A DNA stretch of 64,000 bases from Odobenus rosmarus divergens (lineage: Eukaryota > Chordata > Mammalia > Carnivora > Odobenidae), in NCBI RefSeq assembly GCF_000321225.1, contig NW_004450480.1, positions 4,456,130 through 4,520,129 on the forward strand, written 5' to 3'. The position numbers were made by a program, and so were the translations under genes. The notes under the pieces were generated by a model. The model was given only the letters and a program-made list of their open reading frames with translations. It did not search any database and had not been told where the DNA came from. Below, in pieces: positions 35,317 through 46,813 of this stretch; positions within the stretch are counted from its first letter, which is position 1; each line of letters opens with the position of its first letter.

Positions 35317-35510
35317 AGGGGCGCCTGGGTGGCTCAGTCGTTAAGCGTCTGCCTTCGGCTCAGGTCATGATCCCAGGGTCCTGGGATCGAGCCCCGCATC
35401 GGGCTCCCTGCTCGGCGGGAAGCCTGCTTCTCCCTCTCCCGCTCCCCCTGCTTGTGTTCCCTCTTGCTGTGTCTCTCTCTGTCAAATAAATAAAATCTTA
35501 AAAAAAAAAA
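35317..35510 (+). mobile_element. Young carnivore tRNA-Lys SINE, near consensus
   Basis: Plus-strand CAN SINE with intact ggggcgcctgggtggctcag head, A box tggctcagtcg (35330-35340), B box gggatcgagcc (35383-35393), CT-rich body, aaataaataaaatctt tail and an uninterrupted A14 run. Flanked by aaaaggcaatctag on both sides (35305-35318 and 35511-35524; the head's first g overlaps the duplication). The pol III promoter elements look intact. The best-preserved SINE here, so probably the most recent insertion. Confidence 0.98.
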
Positions 35511-35524
35511 AAAAGGCAATCTAG

Positions 35525-36505
35525 TTTTTTGAAGTTCTTTAAAATGAGCTTAGCCAGAACACCAGGGACTCTAATTACACGTATTTACCTGATGTACTTT
35601 TATAGGAAGCATAATTCCAAAAATTGCAGACTGACTTTAACACTGCATACTACGCATTTTAAAAATGCACTTATGACGTCGGGCCCTTTCTTTTGTGGTG
35701 TCCTGATGCTACCACTCCTTCAAATTAGTTTCCTGGTCTTTCCTTATGTGAGGCAACACAGTTAACCCTCAGCAACATAAAGCACTTAAGGGTTGTGCAA
35801 GCCTTGTTTTGGATCCACTTTTCTCCTGCACAGAACATCTGATTTTTCATCTGGTTTTAATCTTACACAACGATGTAGGTAAAGACAAACTCTGAGACCT
35901 GGTCATTAAGCCCTCACGGCCGCCCAGCAGATGCACAGGAGATGTTTGCTAATCACAGGGATATGATGGATCTTCTCATCTGGAGGGCTGTGTTTCTTAA
36001 GGTGTCTCAAAAGTTCCTTACACTAAAGGCTTATGCAAAGACACACACTGGACAAAAGGCTTCCTTGTAAAAAAAAACAAAAAACAAAAAAAAAAAACAT
36101 ATTCCCAAAGAAATGTTATTTTTATAAATAGCCCCATGGGCTTTTACCAGGGCAGTATACAGCTCTGTCCCACCCCCAACCTCTATGGGAGCACCAGCAC
36201 TTCCCCAGACCTGTCCTTGCCTTCAAGGCTGACAAGGAACTAGCATTTCTTCAAGGGTAGGCTTCACTGACTTTACCATATTTATTAAAATACAACATCA
36301 GGTAATTATTTCTCAGACTAGGCAGTCACCTCCCATTTGAGCCTTTAAACAGGTTTTCATATTACAGATCACTCTCCTAACGACTTAGTTTTGAACCACA
36401 ACATATTTATGGAAGTGACGTTTAGGAAAGATATGTTAGCTTGAATAAATTTTAACCAAGGGATGTTTGGGATGTTTATAGATCTCACTATAGCGAATCA
36501 GTTAA
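35525..36505. other. Unique sequence with A-rich run
   Basis: An A-rich tract with two C interruptions lies at 36069-36098. No element upstream of it is recognisable and no target-site duplication was found. Otherwise nothing identified. Confidence 0.45.
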
Positions 36506-36912
36506 AAGAAAGAGGTTGTGGGGGGCTACAAAAGGCCACAATTCTCCGTTGCTCCTCTCATCAAGAGGTAGAATCTATTTCCTCAGTGCAAATCTGGGCT
36601 GGCCTTATGACTAACTTTGACCAAGAGAATGTCAGAGAGGTGACATCGGGTGACTTCTGAGTGAAGTCTCAAGACCTTGTATACCTTCTACTCTTCCCTC
36701 TCAGTGCCCTGAGACTGCCCACCAAAAAGCCTGCATTAGCTTGTTTGAGCAGGAAAGACTCCATGGAGAGAGGGACCCATCAATATCCAGCACCACCTGC
36801 TAGACTTGTTAAGTGTGGCCATTTGGACAATCCAAGTGAGGCTAGTGGAAGAACAGCCCTCACGATCTATGGAACCATGAGGAATTATACACCACTGTTG
36901 TTTTAGCAACAA
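36506..36912 (+). mobile_element. MaLR-like (MLT1-type) LTR, ancient
   Basis: aatctgggctggccttatga, ctaactttgaccaagagaat, gtcagagaggtgacatcggg, tgacttctgagtgaagt, ctccatggagagagggaccc, atttggacaatccaag, agaacagccctcacg and caccactgttgttttagcaa follow a MaLR LTR consensus in order. The match is better than for the copy at 32080. Solo LTR, no coding region. Confidence 0.62.
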
Positions 36913-37373
36913 ACACGGACATGGTTTTGTACACGGCAAGAGGTAACTGAAATCAAAGGCAAAAAAAAATGACAAGAGACTTATTATTTATTCCCGGTGG
37001 GTATCTCTATGTAATTCCAAGAGTCAGATTCACTGGAAAGAAGTCTTTTAAAGATTAATTTTGAAAGCAATCAATAAATGGTTAATTGTGGAAAGCACAA
37101 ATACACTTTTATAGGGTGAATGTGAAAGTATGTTGAAATGCTGCCTGGGTGAGGATTTATGGCTCAGGATAAAAGGCCCTGTGATAGAGATGATTCAAGA
37201 AGTGTTGTACCCCTAACGACTTAGACAAAAGTGCAGACGGTATGCTCTGGAAAACTACAGGATGACAAAAGCAGCTCTCATGAGATGACAAAGACACTGG
37301 TTTAGTTAAATACGCAAGTTTTAATAAAATGGTTTTATAAAATATGATAGTAAAAAGGCAGTATTTCTAATTT
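36913..37373. other. Unique AT-rich sequence, no gene seen
   Basis: Nothing recognised. A gcctgggtgagg string at 37143 resembles a SINE head by chance only. Confidence 0.45.
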
Positions 37374-37386
37374 AAGACATTATTTT

Positions 37387-37575
37387 GGGGAGCCTGGGTG
37401 CCTCAGTCAGTTAAGCAGCCGACTCTCAGTTTCAGCTCAGGTCATGATCTCAGGGTCCTGGGATCGAGCCTCACGTCAGGCTCCCCCCTCAGCGGGAAGT
37501 CCACTTGTCTCCCTCTCTCTCTGCCCAACCCCCACTTGCCCTCTCTCTTACAATAAATAAATCTTTAAGTTAAAA
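37387..37575 (+). mobile_element. Carnivore tRNA-Lys SINE (SINEC)
   Basis: Plus-strand CAN SINE with gagcctgggtgcctcagtca head (mutated from gcgcctgggtggctcag), CT-rich body and ataaataaatcttt tail. Flanked by a perfect 13-bp duplication aagacattatttt at 37374-37386 and 37576-37588. Confidence 0.96.
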
Positions 37576-37588
37576 AAGACATTATTTT

Positions 37589-38169
37589 ATGTGTGATTTA
37601 TCTGAGATCCTAAATACACAGACCTGAAATATTTTCTATTATGACCTAACACTTGACCATTGCATCTGCATCTATAAAAGTTTATATTCTGAGGTTGGCC
37701 CCTTCTAAAACAACACAAAACAAAAGCTGTTCTTTATTCTTCTCATTGGGGAAATGCTGGACTTGGTCTACATTTGGGTACATATGGTATTTTATAAAAT
37801 GATAAAACTCAAAGGTATAAATGGATACTACAGTTTGATGAAAGTTACTCTGAGGAGGTACAAAAATGATTACCTTTTTGAAAAATTGCAGTTAATTACC
37901 TGCCAAGACACCTATGTATCCAAACCTTGAAAGGCGCTTCACCATTACTAGTGATAGAGGCAATCCTGATGTATGCTAACATTTCTCGAGGAGCAAAGAG
38001 GTTCTGGGAACTTGTGGTAAACTTCATAAATTCCATTTATGGAGATTAATAAGGCATCTGAGTTGAATGTCAGCAAAAATGTTGCCTAACCTCATGAAAA
38101 TTACTCTAAATGGCTTTTCAGTCATCTAAGTGTGACTCACCTGTGGTGTATACACTTTTAAACCCTACT
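37589..38169. other. Unique AT-rich sequence, no gene seen
   Basis: Nothing recognised. Confidence 0.45.
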
Positions 38170-38640
38170 AAGAGATCCTACTATTAAAAAAATATTTTTC
38201 TTCTTATTATCAAAGGCACATGTTCACTGTAGGAAATATAAAAAAATTTAAGACTATGAAGAACAAACTATAATCTCCCATAATTTCACCATTCAAATAG
38301 GCCCAATTTAGCTAATACTTACTGAGTACTGACTGTAAGCCAGACAGTGGTCTAAATTCTTCACACACATGAATTCATTTAGTCCATCTAAGCCTATGAG
38401 TTATGCACCAAAATGATCTTTGTTTTTTTCTTCTACAAATGAGGAAACCAAGGCAGAGAGAGAGAGATCACGTCACTTTTAGTTACATGATCCATGGCCC
38501 ACTAGCCTGTAAAAGGAAGAGACAGGTGTTCCGGCTCAAGGCTTAGGCTCTGAATCACGACATATGGTGTTGTCACTGAGCTGGCATCCTATAATTTTCC
38601 TTCCAGTCTTTTCTCTGTATCATATATATGATGCACACAC
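38170..38640 (-). mobile_element. Ancient LINE-1 (L1M) antisense, split by a MIR
   Basis: gcacatgttcactgtaggaa, atataaaaaaatttaagact and ataatctcccataatttcac, then after the MIR ttttccttccagtcttttct ctgtatc, are the antisense of an L1M 3' UTR (normally atgttcattgtagaaa ... cccataatcccaccac ... ttccttccagtctttt). The part at 38585-38640 continues the part ending near 38300. Confidence 0.65.
38305..38575 (-). mobile_element. MIR SINE, antisense, nearly full length
   Basis: ctaatacttactgagtactg, taagccagacagtggtctaa, cacacatgaattcatttagt, ctacaaatgaggaaaccaag, gcagagagagagagatcacg and ggctcaaggcttaggctctg are the antisense MIR from 3' end to tRNA head. Inserted within an older L1M. Confidence 0.85.
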
Positions 38641-40514
38641 TGTGGACTTACACTGAGATTTTTTTTTTTTTTTGAGAGCCCAGTAACCATCTGTTAAAGT
38701 CCCATCTTTGCCACAAAGTCTTTCCAGGTGTCTCCAAACCCACACTGATTTCTCCTAAGTGGCTAATACAGCCATTTCAAACACTGTGGAGTTCAGCTCA
38801 ATACATTTCATAGGTCATTAAGCACAGGGTGTAGAGACACCATCTGATTTTATTTTCATCTCCCAACTTTCCTAAACAGTCTAAAATTTTGTAAATGCTA
38901 GAAACATTTGGGTGCTTCACATATTTTCAACAGAGTAGGGTATTAAAAGAGTAGTACTTGAGTGACTAATTTTCAAAAACTCTTTGGGAATATTCTAGGG
39001 CTCTGATGAAAGAGATGTGATCGGAAACTAAACTTGTAGGGGGAAAACAAACAGAAGATAAGAGTAATCTGCAGTTTCTCTGGAGAGGGAACTAAGAACA
39101 ATGGGGTCAATGTTGGGACAGGTCCTCAAAGTTCCATAAATGACATGGGGGAAAAGTACACAAGAGAATTCCCACTTTGATGGCATGATTAAATAATTAT
39201 GGACAGAGAAATGCAAAGCACAAGAGAAATCAGCAGACATATTTTACTGGTCTCTTCTGGATGACCAGAAAACAGCAGGTCAGCAGTGCCTGGGGAGGAA
39301 CACATGAGTGTGTTTGTGTTGCTAAGAACAACGACCCCCCCCCCCCCACCACATCCCCTGGGCTTCAATCCCAGCCCAATCACTCTGTATCAGTGAATCT
39401 TTAGCAACGGATTCTAGAAGATTTGTAAGTTAAACCTAAACAAACCATTCACATGGACCAAGGCACAATAAAAGGTCATTCTAAGACCCACTTGTTGACA
39501 ATCACTGTCCGAAAAAGCACACATATTAACTTCATACAGTTCTGTGGAATGTCGTCAAAATTGATACTTTACGAACCCAAAACACGTCACCTTCAAGACT
39601 GGAGTCGATCATGACAAATGGTGCCTTTCTGCTATGGGCACTACAAGTGTCTGGCACTTCTGGCCCCTTTAAGTTTTACTTTTGGATTCATATTTTACCT
39701 GTTTAATCGCAAATACACAAAGCTCATGTCCATGGACAGCTGTAAGATGGTTAACATGACATCTACAGCGAAACGTCAAGGGCTCCAACTTTCTATTGTT
39801 CCAAATACCACTAAGCAGCCAGTTTGCTAAGACAGCATAGGGCCAAGAGGGGTCCCAGGATCCAATTTCATCAGGCAGGCAAACCCAGAGCCCTGTACCT
39901 GAGAGGTCAGCGCTGTGGGGTGGGCACCTAGGAGATGGCCTCTTCCAACAATCCTCCACAGAACTGCCTTATCCACCTTGACCTGCCCAGCCGCTCCTCA
40001 GAACTGCAAGGGCAGCTCCGGCAGGGAGATGGGGCAGCATCTGCGAGATGAGGGAGTTCCCTTTCATACAAACTAGGTAAAATGGAGTCGTGCTGAAAAC
40101 ACCAAGGGCAGCTCATTCACACTTTAGATCCCCTCTTGCAAGCTCACAAATGTGATATGGCTATATGGGTTCTTTCTTTCTTTTTTTTTTTTTTGTCTTA
40201 ACTAAAACTTAAAAATAGAGGCCTTTCTAATAGATAAAGAATTCAGTCTTCCTTCAGGTTCCTGCCTCTTCCACAGTTATTCCCAGGGTAGCTCCCAATG
40301 CAGCTGGTAATGACACACACCACAGGCACGCTTTCTAAAACTGGCCCAACTCTTACTTCAAAATGAAGTTCACTGTAGGAAGTGAGCTCAGCACAGTCCA
40401 TCCCTGGGGCTGTAACACAGGCTGTCTCGTACTTGAACATCTCAAACAGACTATTAAAACTGTACACCAACAAGCACAATGAAAAGAACGCATCACTTGC
40501 CTAACTCAGATTCA
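38641..40514. other. Unique sequence, no gene seen
   Basis: T-run at about 38661-38675, a C13 run at 39335-39347 and a pyrimidine tract at 40170-40195. A 96-codon minus frame (39669-39959) has no recognisable product. No repeat family is recognised. Confidence 0.45.
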
Positions 40515-40795
40515 GCACTTTTAGTCATTGCTATCCAAATAAATACGTGCTCATTATCCAAAAAAACGGGGAGAATAAAACATGTATAATCAACTAGTTC
40601 AAGTTTCCCGTGCTTACCCAACCCCTTCCTCCACTGCAGTTAACTGTGGGCTTCTTCAAACTGTTCTCGGCACAATTTACCCCCATGCGGGTTGTTATTT
40701 TACATAGATGAGACCACATGACACATATTGTTTTAAACATTGCTTTTTATTTAACAATCCATCTTAAACTTACATATATTTGTTGCCTTTACTTA
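40515..40795 (-). mobile_element. Ancient LINE-1 (L1M) antisense fragment
   Basis: tacgtgctcattatccaaaa, acccaaccccttcctccact and gcagttaactg, then atagatgagaccacatgaca, catattgttttaaacattgc and tttttatttaacaatccatc match the antisense 3' UTR of L1M (cccaccacccagagataacc ... gggatcatactatacatact ... ttcacttaacaatatatc). Confidence 0.6.
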
Positions 40796-40796
40796 C

Positions 40797-40900
40797 TGAT
40801 TGATTTTAAGCAGGCTCTACACCTGAAGGTGGGGCTTGAACTCAGGACCCGCAGATCAAGTCACACATGCTCTACGGACTAAGGCATTCAAGCACCCCCT
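40797..40900 (-). mobile_element. Short old tRNA-Lys SINE (head only)
   Basis: On the minus strand: ggtgcttgaatgccttagtc, cgtagagcatgtgtgacttg, atctgcgggtcctgagttca, agccccaccttcaggtgtag, then agcctgcttaaaatc. Same head-only form as 30065-30160 but more decayed. Target-site duplication not recovered. Confidence 0.8.
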
Positions 40901-41411
40901 TAAACAGTTACATCTATCTGAATAGTAAACCCTGAAGGTTACCGCAGAGAAAGACAAACATTCAAAGGTACCACTCCATGGTGCCAACACACCAAATTTC
41001 ACTGTATTTTTTCCACGGACTACCTTGAATCTCCACTACCTGGATTTTTTCCTGGAAAGAGTGAGTCAATGTCTTTTGAAAGAGTCTAAGAAAAATCTCA
41101 TAAAATCAGGTACTTTATTTTGAGAAGGAAGGAAATACCTGTAGGAGTTACTGTTAAAAACATTTTCTGGGTTTACTATGTGCCAGCCATCAACCTATGG
41201 CATGTTTCTGTACAGATTTCATAATGTGCATGAGATTTGGCATGAAAACTGAGTCCAAGACTGTACCTTTTCATCAAAATCTCCACAGTGTATTCTCCAC
41301 CTCCAAATACTTACACATATGTATACAAATAAAAACAAAAACCATTTTCAAGGGAAAAAATTTTTTTTAAAAATCCACTTAGATATCCTGTTCATTTCAC
41401 GGCATGCCTTC
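40901..41411. other. Unique sequence, no gene seen
   Basis: The tactatgtgccagccatcaa block near 41176 could be a small MIR or L2 remnant, not firm enough to call. Confidence 0.4.
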
Positions 41412-41425
41412 CTACACTGACATTT

Positions 41426-41570
41426 GTTTTTTAAATTCTGAGTATAGTTGACACAAAATGTTACATTAGTTTCGAGTGTATAACATAGTGATTCCACAAG
41501 TTTATACATCATGCTCTGCTTCCCACCAGGGTAGCCACCATCTGTCACCATACAATGCTATTATCACTGA
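41426..41570 (-). mobile_element. LINE-1 3' UTR fragment, antisense, short insertion
   Basis: gagtatagttgacacaaaat, gttacattagtttcgagtgt, ataacatagtgattccacaa and accatctgtcaccatacaat are the antisense of the L1 3' UTR. Flanked by ctacactgacattt (41412-41425) and ctacattgacattt (41571-41584), a 14-bp duplication with one difference. Only about 145 bp of L1 was copied, an extreme 5' truncation. Same family segment as 28267-28535. Confidence 0.88.
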
Positions 41571-41584
41571 CTACATTGACATTT

Positions 41585-42479
41585 AATAGTAGTAATAAAA
41601 ATAACTGCTCACATCTACTGAGCCCCACTGGACTCACCAGCCAAGCACCTCCTGTCTCAGGACAGGGCCTGGGGAACAGGTAAGCTGAAGTCCCCCAGGG
41701 CTAATAGGGCTGAATATGCACCTGCTTTATCCCCTATGCCTTCAGGACTCCTCTCATTAACACCTTAACGGATGATAAGAGGTGATACCACCAACATCCT
41801 TCTCAGTAAGATCATAATCAGAGGATCAGAGAGTTTAAGAAATCCTTTGGAGAAGGGAGGACTGCACTGTGAAAAATCCTATTAGCTACTGCTATGAAGG
41901 TGATGAATAGTAAGTTTTAATAAAAATGTTATACAATTTAGCTACATATAAAAACTGCAAAATGGACAAAAAGCAAATAGTTTAGACTGCTCAGAAACGC
42001 CTCAGTGCCTGGGACATACAAAGCAATTTTGCTAACGGTTATTAAGTACTTACTATGTATGAGGTATAAAGAGGAAGAAAATCTGTCAGATGAAAACATT
42101 AGGAATTGCCAATATTTGATCATTCTGATCTACAACAAAAAGAGATTTCATATGGCTCACCCTTGAAGTTCTAGTCCTTGAGACATCCTCAACGAGAAAT
42201 TACTCAGAACATGTTGGCAAACCCCCCTGGATCCTTAATCTTCTTGGCTATACCAAAATTCTGATAAAAATGCTTTTTCCCTCAAAGTCTTCGATTTCCA
42301 TGTGGGGGTTTTGCTGAGTGCTGTGGCAGTTTTTTCCACATGATAGTGGAAGGGCCATTCTGAGGGAAGTCAGCCATGGTGTGAGTAGGGAGGAAAATGA
42401 CTACCTCTCTCTTAACCAAGTCCAAGGCCTAACTTCTGTGGGCTCTGTAACCCCCTGTGTGAGCACTAGCATGTAAGCT
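41585..42479. other. Unique sequence, possible repeat remnants
   Basis: gttattaagtacttactatg at about 42039 looks like a trace of MIR or L2, too short to call. No gene seen. Confidence 0.4.
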
Positions 42480-42620
42480 ATACCCACAGGATCAGAAGCT
42501 GTGTGAAGGGAGAAACTGTATCTGTCCTAGACACCATTTCCCAGCCCCTAGAATAAGGCTGGGCACAGGGAAGGCAAGGCACTTGGTACCTGTTGAAGGA
42601 GTAAATCAATGAATGAATCA
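42480..42620 (+). mobile_element. L2 LINE 3' end fragment
   Basis: gggagaaactgtatctgtcc, ccagcccctagaataaggct, gggcacagggaaggcaag and gttgaaggagtaaatcaatg then aatgaatca follow the L2 terminus (agggaccttgtctgtctt ... cccagcgcctagcacagtgcctggcac ... gttgaatgaatga). Confidence 0.7.
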
Positions 42621-42683
42621 CACTGGGCAGAATTCACTGGATGAAACTCAACTTCTATTTCTCCACTAGAAATGAAAGTACTG

Positions 42684-42752
42684 GACGACTGAGGGGGAAT
42701 TAAATAGACAATTTAATTGGAAGACTGGGGGGGAATTAAATAGACAATAGAG
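42684..42752 (+). repeat. 36-bp tandem duplication
   Basis: gactgagggggaattaaata (42687 on) and gactgggggggaattaaata (42723 on) start two copies of a unit with a period of 36 bp; both continue gacaa. Copies are nearly identical, suggesting a fairly recent duplication. Confidence 0.92.
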
Positions 42753-45700
42753 TGCTTGATTATCTAGTAACTTGAGGAGGCATATATTACTGGACAATAA
42801 GGACCAGCAGGAGGCAGTGCACAATGAAGGCAATCTCACGCACCACTCATGGAGCCAATGGTCCTCACTGGAGGACTTGATGGCAAACATCAAGACCCTT
42901 GAAATCATTTTTGCAATGGACTCACAGCCATTGCATTGGATCATAGAAGAGCTTCTCATTTAGAGAAATAACCCTGGTGCCATACCCTTTCGCAAGTGAT
43001 GGGACAGCTTCAACACGTGTGTGACTGGTCACGGATTTTTCCCTGCCATGGGATTCTAGGTTGAAGTGCTCAGACTTCAAGGTTGCACAACACCTAATTC
43101 AGACTTTTCTAACTTGCCTAAAACATTTTACAGTTGCTGGTAAGTATTTTAAAATTTCCACTGAGAATGGGCCCCCACCTATACATACATACACACACAC
43201 ACACACAATGTATAAACTTAATTGCATTGTCTTCATGTTGAAGCTAACCTAGGACTTTATCAAATTCTAAGTATGGGAAGACAAAGCACATTTCTCCAGA
43301 CTCATCCTTAGAGTCAATGTCACATCTGAAGGAGTGGATGACTTTTATTACGTTGTACATGTCCACATGAGGAAATAAACACACTTGGGAAAGAGCCTGA
43401 GCTGGAACTTAGTGTGAGAACTTCCAGGTCTGGCTTTGCATCCCACCCCCTGCTTTTGCATTACCATGCCCCCAACCCTTGGCCCCTGAAAGGCCCAACG
43501 CCATCCCGAATCAGGGAAACAAGATGCAAGTGCAAAGAAGACGGCAGAGTTCCTTCCACCCGACTCACCACAACAGCCCCAGTGAGGAGTCCTAAACTCT
43601 TGAGTGGCTGTACATAATTCATCTCTAGGACCAAAGAGAAAAAATTCTAACCTCTCACTAACCCAAGCTCTGAAAACAGGTGGACTCATTTCATTTCTGT
43701 GCTTGTACAGAGTAGAAGTTCTAGAGTCTTAATGGCAGTGGTTTCTTTCTTAAAGCTTATAAACCTTCCTTGATGAAGAAAAGCACTCAAATAGGCCATT
43801 AAATGACAGCAATGCTGCTCTAGAGCCTGATTTCTAGCTGTGGGTGCCTCAGTCACCGTCCCAGCAACACAGAAGTCACTGGTGCAAAGAAAACCTCCAG
43901 CTAGGAATCCATGGCTGGCAAAGGCGTATTTAAATTAGTGACACTTTTCGCAGACAGAGGTGGGATATAGTGCAAGGAACCACTCCTCTGAACTTCTGCA
44001 GCAGGCATCTGCTCTCCAATGGGCCAGAGGGAAGAGGCTAAGCTGTGTGAAGCCAGTCGGGGGTCTCAAAGAGAAGCTGAGGACCAGACCAAATTCACGG
44101 TCATGTAGGGCTTAAAGTGGGATTAATGCCACTTCTATGGCACCTTTTAAAGGGTAAAGAGAGTCTTTTCTGTTCTTGCTGAAGCCATGAGTCTGCTCAA
44201 GTTTGGTGGGTCAGACTAGAGACAGAGTCAACCCTGAAGCTTGATTTTATTTACTCTTGGCAAGTCCCAACTTCCTGGTTCTAAGGGGAAAGGGAGGGAG
44301 GTGTTTAAAAGTCTCATAAAAAGGCTCCAAATGCTTCTTGGACACCAAAGAGCTCTTACAAAACTACATTTTGATGAGCTACATGTAAATGAATCAGAAA
44401 CATATGGATTTCATTTCCTTTATAATACACAGGGGTTTAGGAATGAAGAGGTGAGGGGGGGGAATGCTCCACAAGATGAGTCTGGGCTCTGGCGAAAATG
44501 TGAAAAGGTCGGAGCGGGGAGCTTCAGACATTTGCTAAACCTAAATTAAGACTAGGATAATAACCACCTCGCCCCTTCCTCTATGGGCCTTTGGTATCCG
44601 CCAGCCAACCTCAGATGCTAGTGAGAGAAAGTACTACATACCTGAACCTGACAACCGAGGGTCTGGGGCTTTCTTTGATGATGTTTGGGGACCTGGACAT
44701 TTTCTGTAACAGGCCAAAAATATTGGATACTTTGGGGCTGCTGGGAATCATGAAGTGGTATATATAAAAATTTTATGTCCCTAGGATTCCACTAAAGGGA
44801 ATGCGGTGGTGTTCCCTTAAGAGGGGCATACCCAATGTGCCAAAGCAAAGAAGGAATCCTTCTCCAGGGCATGCACTAATTTGAGGTTCTTCAGAGTGCC
44901 ACATTCTGGAGGCTTGACGTTCCCACTGTAAGCTCAACCCTCCCAAATCCCCGGGATGGGGGCTGGGGAGAGAGTAGGCCGACATCCACACACCACAGAG
45001 CTGCGGTTTCTACCCCTGCCCTTTCACACATGCGTTTTATTAAGCTAATGAATTATGAGTAGGTAATAAAGAAGCTAGGAGTAAATGAGGTTTCTGGAGT
45101 GAGCCACTTGATAGGGTCAACCACTCAACACCTGTTTTGGCTAAAAATTAGATCAACTATTTTAATTTCACATGTCAGAAAGCCAGCATGTCTAAGTCAA
45201 GAAAAAGTGATTCTCACCAAAGCAGAAAACCAAAAGAGAAAACAAAAAGCAGGAAAGCAGATGCTGGAAGACATAAAAAGAAATGGCACACAAGCCAATG
45301 TTATAAAGACAGCCCCAAGAACTGACGAGCAAGAACTTGAGAGCAGCGGAAAGAGAGAGGAGAGAGAATGCAATGGAGAACAGCACCTGCCCACCATTCA
45401 AACATAAAGCAGCTTAGCCGGCTGTCAGGGGGACCCTCCTCCATCGCGAGCACCGTTTCCTTCGATAAGTCACATGCTTGGTGGCGTTATCTCTTCTCGC
45501 CTCTGAACACAGGCACAATCACTTTCTGTTGATCATAATGTTAGGCTTAATCATCCAGAGGTTCCACTTGAACATTTCCTTCCTGAAGGCTGAAGCAATG
45601 TCATTATTTTTCATTTAATTGCAGAATAAGGGGTGCTCTGTTTGTCAAGTGCAGAAACTGCTAAGACAACAATGGTGAATGCCGTGGTAGTGCATGACTT

Positions 45701-46617
45701 CAGTGTTCATGATTGCTATTAATTAAGGGTCTGTCAAATGGATAGAATGGGCTCTTTTCTTCTCTATCAGCTGGCGCTGGGCACTTGACTCAAGCCGCAT
45801 GGCAAGAAGGAAGAGTGAGTTAAGCCACGCCATCACTTGGGTTCAAAGCCCAATCCTGGAAGGCCATGAGGATGGGACACAGAAGAGTTGCTTTGACAAG
45901 CTCACTCTCGCATAAAGGTTAGGTGAAGAGAGACGGGCGGACGGGCAGCCGTGCAGCAAGAGGACTCCCGGGACAGGGCAAAGGGCAGCGGTGGCATCCC
46001 AGAACTTCCGATGCTTCATAATGAGTTTTTCACTAAAAGACCGAGGAAAACATTTGGAGAATGAAAGGGAACTAGAAGTCCCAAGAATCAGATAAAGAGG
46101 AATTTAGGGTGTCCATTTAAATAAGAAATATATATGTTTAGTCAAAGACTGTATATTCTGTAGCTAAACTGTCCTCCTTTGGGGGCTAAGTACCATGTTT
46201 TTTTAATTCATCTTTGCATTACTGCGCCACATTTCACGTTGCCCGGAGCACTGTTAAGTGTTGCCCCTCATCTGTTTGCAAGCTCAGTGTCTCAGTAAAG
46301 CTCCCCCATCCACAGCTCATTTGCTAGCCTAACAATTCCACAGACCCTTGCAACATTTTCTTTTCTTTTTAACTCCAACCAGCCTCTGATCCAGTTCTTT
46401 CAGATCCTGGGTCTCTAGCTCCCTGCCAGTTAGGATACTGGTTTAAAGAAAAAAAGCTAACAGCCCAACTTGCCTAGGAATGGGGAGGTATAATATTTTA
46501 ATACCTGTGCCTAAAGCATTTGTTTTACTAAAAGCAACACTAGGCATTTATGTTGACAACACTTTTTTTTTTCCTGTAATAGACTCAAATAAAGCTATTG
46601 GAAAGATCCTTCTAGGC
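42753..46617. other. Largest stretch without a clear mobile element
   Basis: Nearly 3.9 kb with only a CA microsatellite (43181-43207). Frames of 60-113 codons occur on both strands and match nothing I know. Block 45590-45760 (tttcatttaattgcagaata, attgctattaattaaggg) is AT-rich with homeodomain-type TAATTA sites and may be a conserved non-coding element. G-run at 44454-44461. Confidence 0.5.
43181..43207 (+). repeat. (AC)n microsatellite, short
   Basis: atacatacat followed by about eight AC units. Confidence 0.9.
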
Positions 46618-46805
46618 CAGTGGTCCTTAAAGTGGGTTCCCAGAACTAGCACATCAGCCATCACTTGGGAACTTGCTAGAAATGCAGAATCTCAGGCCCC
46701 ACCTCAGACCTACTGAACCAGAAATTCTGAGGGTGAGGGCCAGTGGTTTGTGTTTTAACAAGCCCTTCAGAGATTCTGCTGCATACTCAAGCTTGAGAAT
46801 CACTG
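46618..46805 (+). mobile_element. hAT-Charlie MER5A, full length
   Basis: Starts cagtggtccttaaagtgggt, then cacttgggaacttgctagaa, cctcagacctactgaaccag, tgtgttttaacaagcccttc and ends gcttgagaatcactg, so both terminal regions are present. Flanking 8-mers ttctaggc and ttctatgg share six bases and may be the eroded 8-bp hAT target-site duplication. Confidence 0.92.
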
Positions 46806-46813
46806 TTCTATGG

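Noticed and set aside
36069..36098. A-rich tract as the tail of a processed pseudogene
   Set aside because: No recognisable body upstream and no flanking duplication; treated as a simple repeat.
37141..37165. gcctgggtgagg followed by tggctcag, resembling a SINE head
   Set aside because: Body, B box and tail are missing and the spacing is wrong; a chance match.
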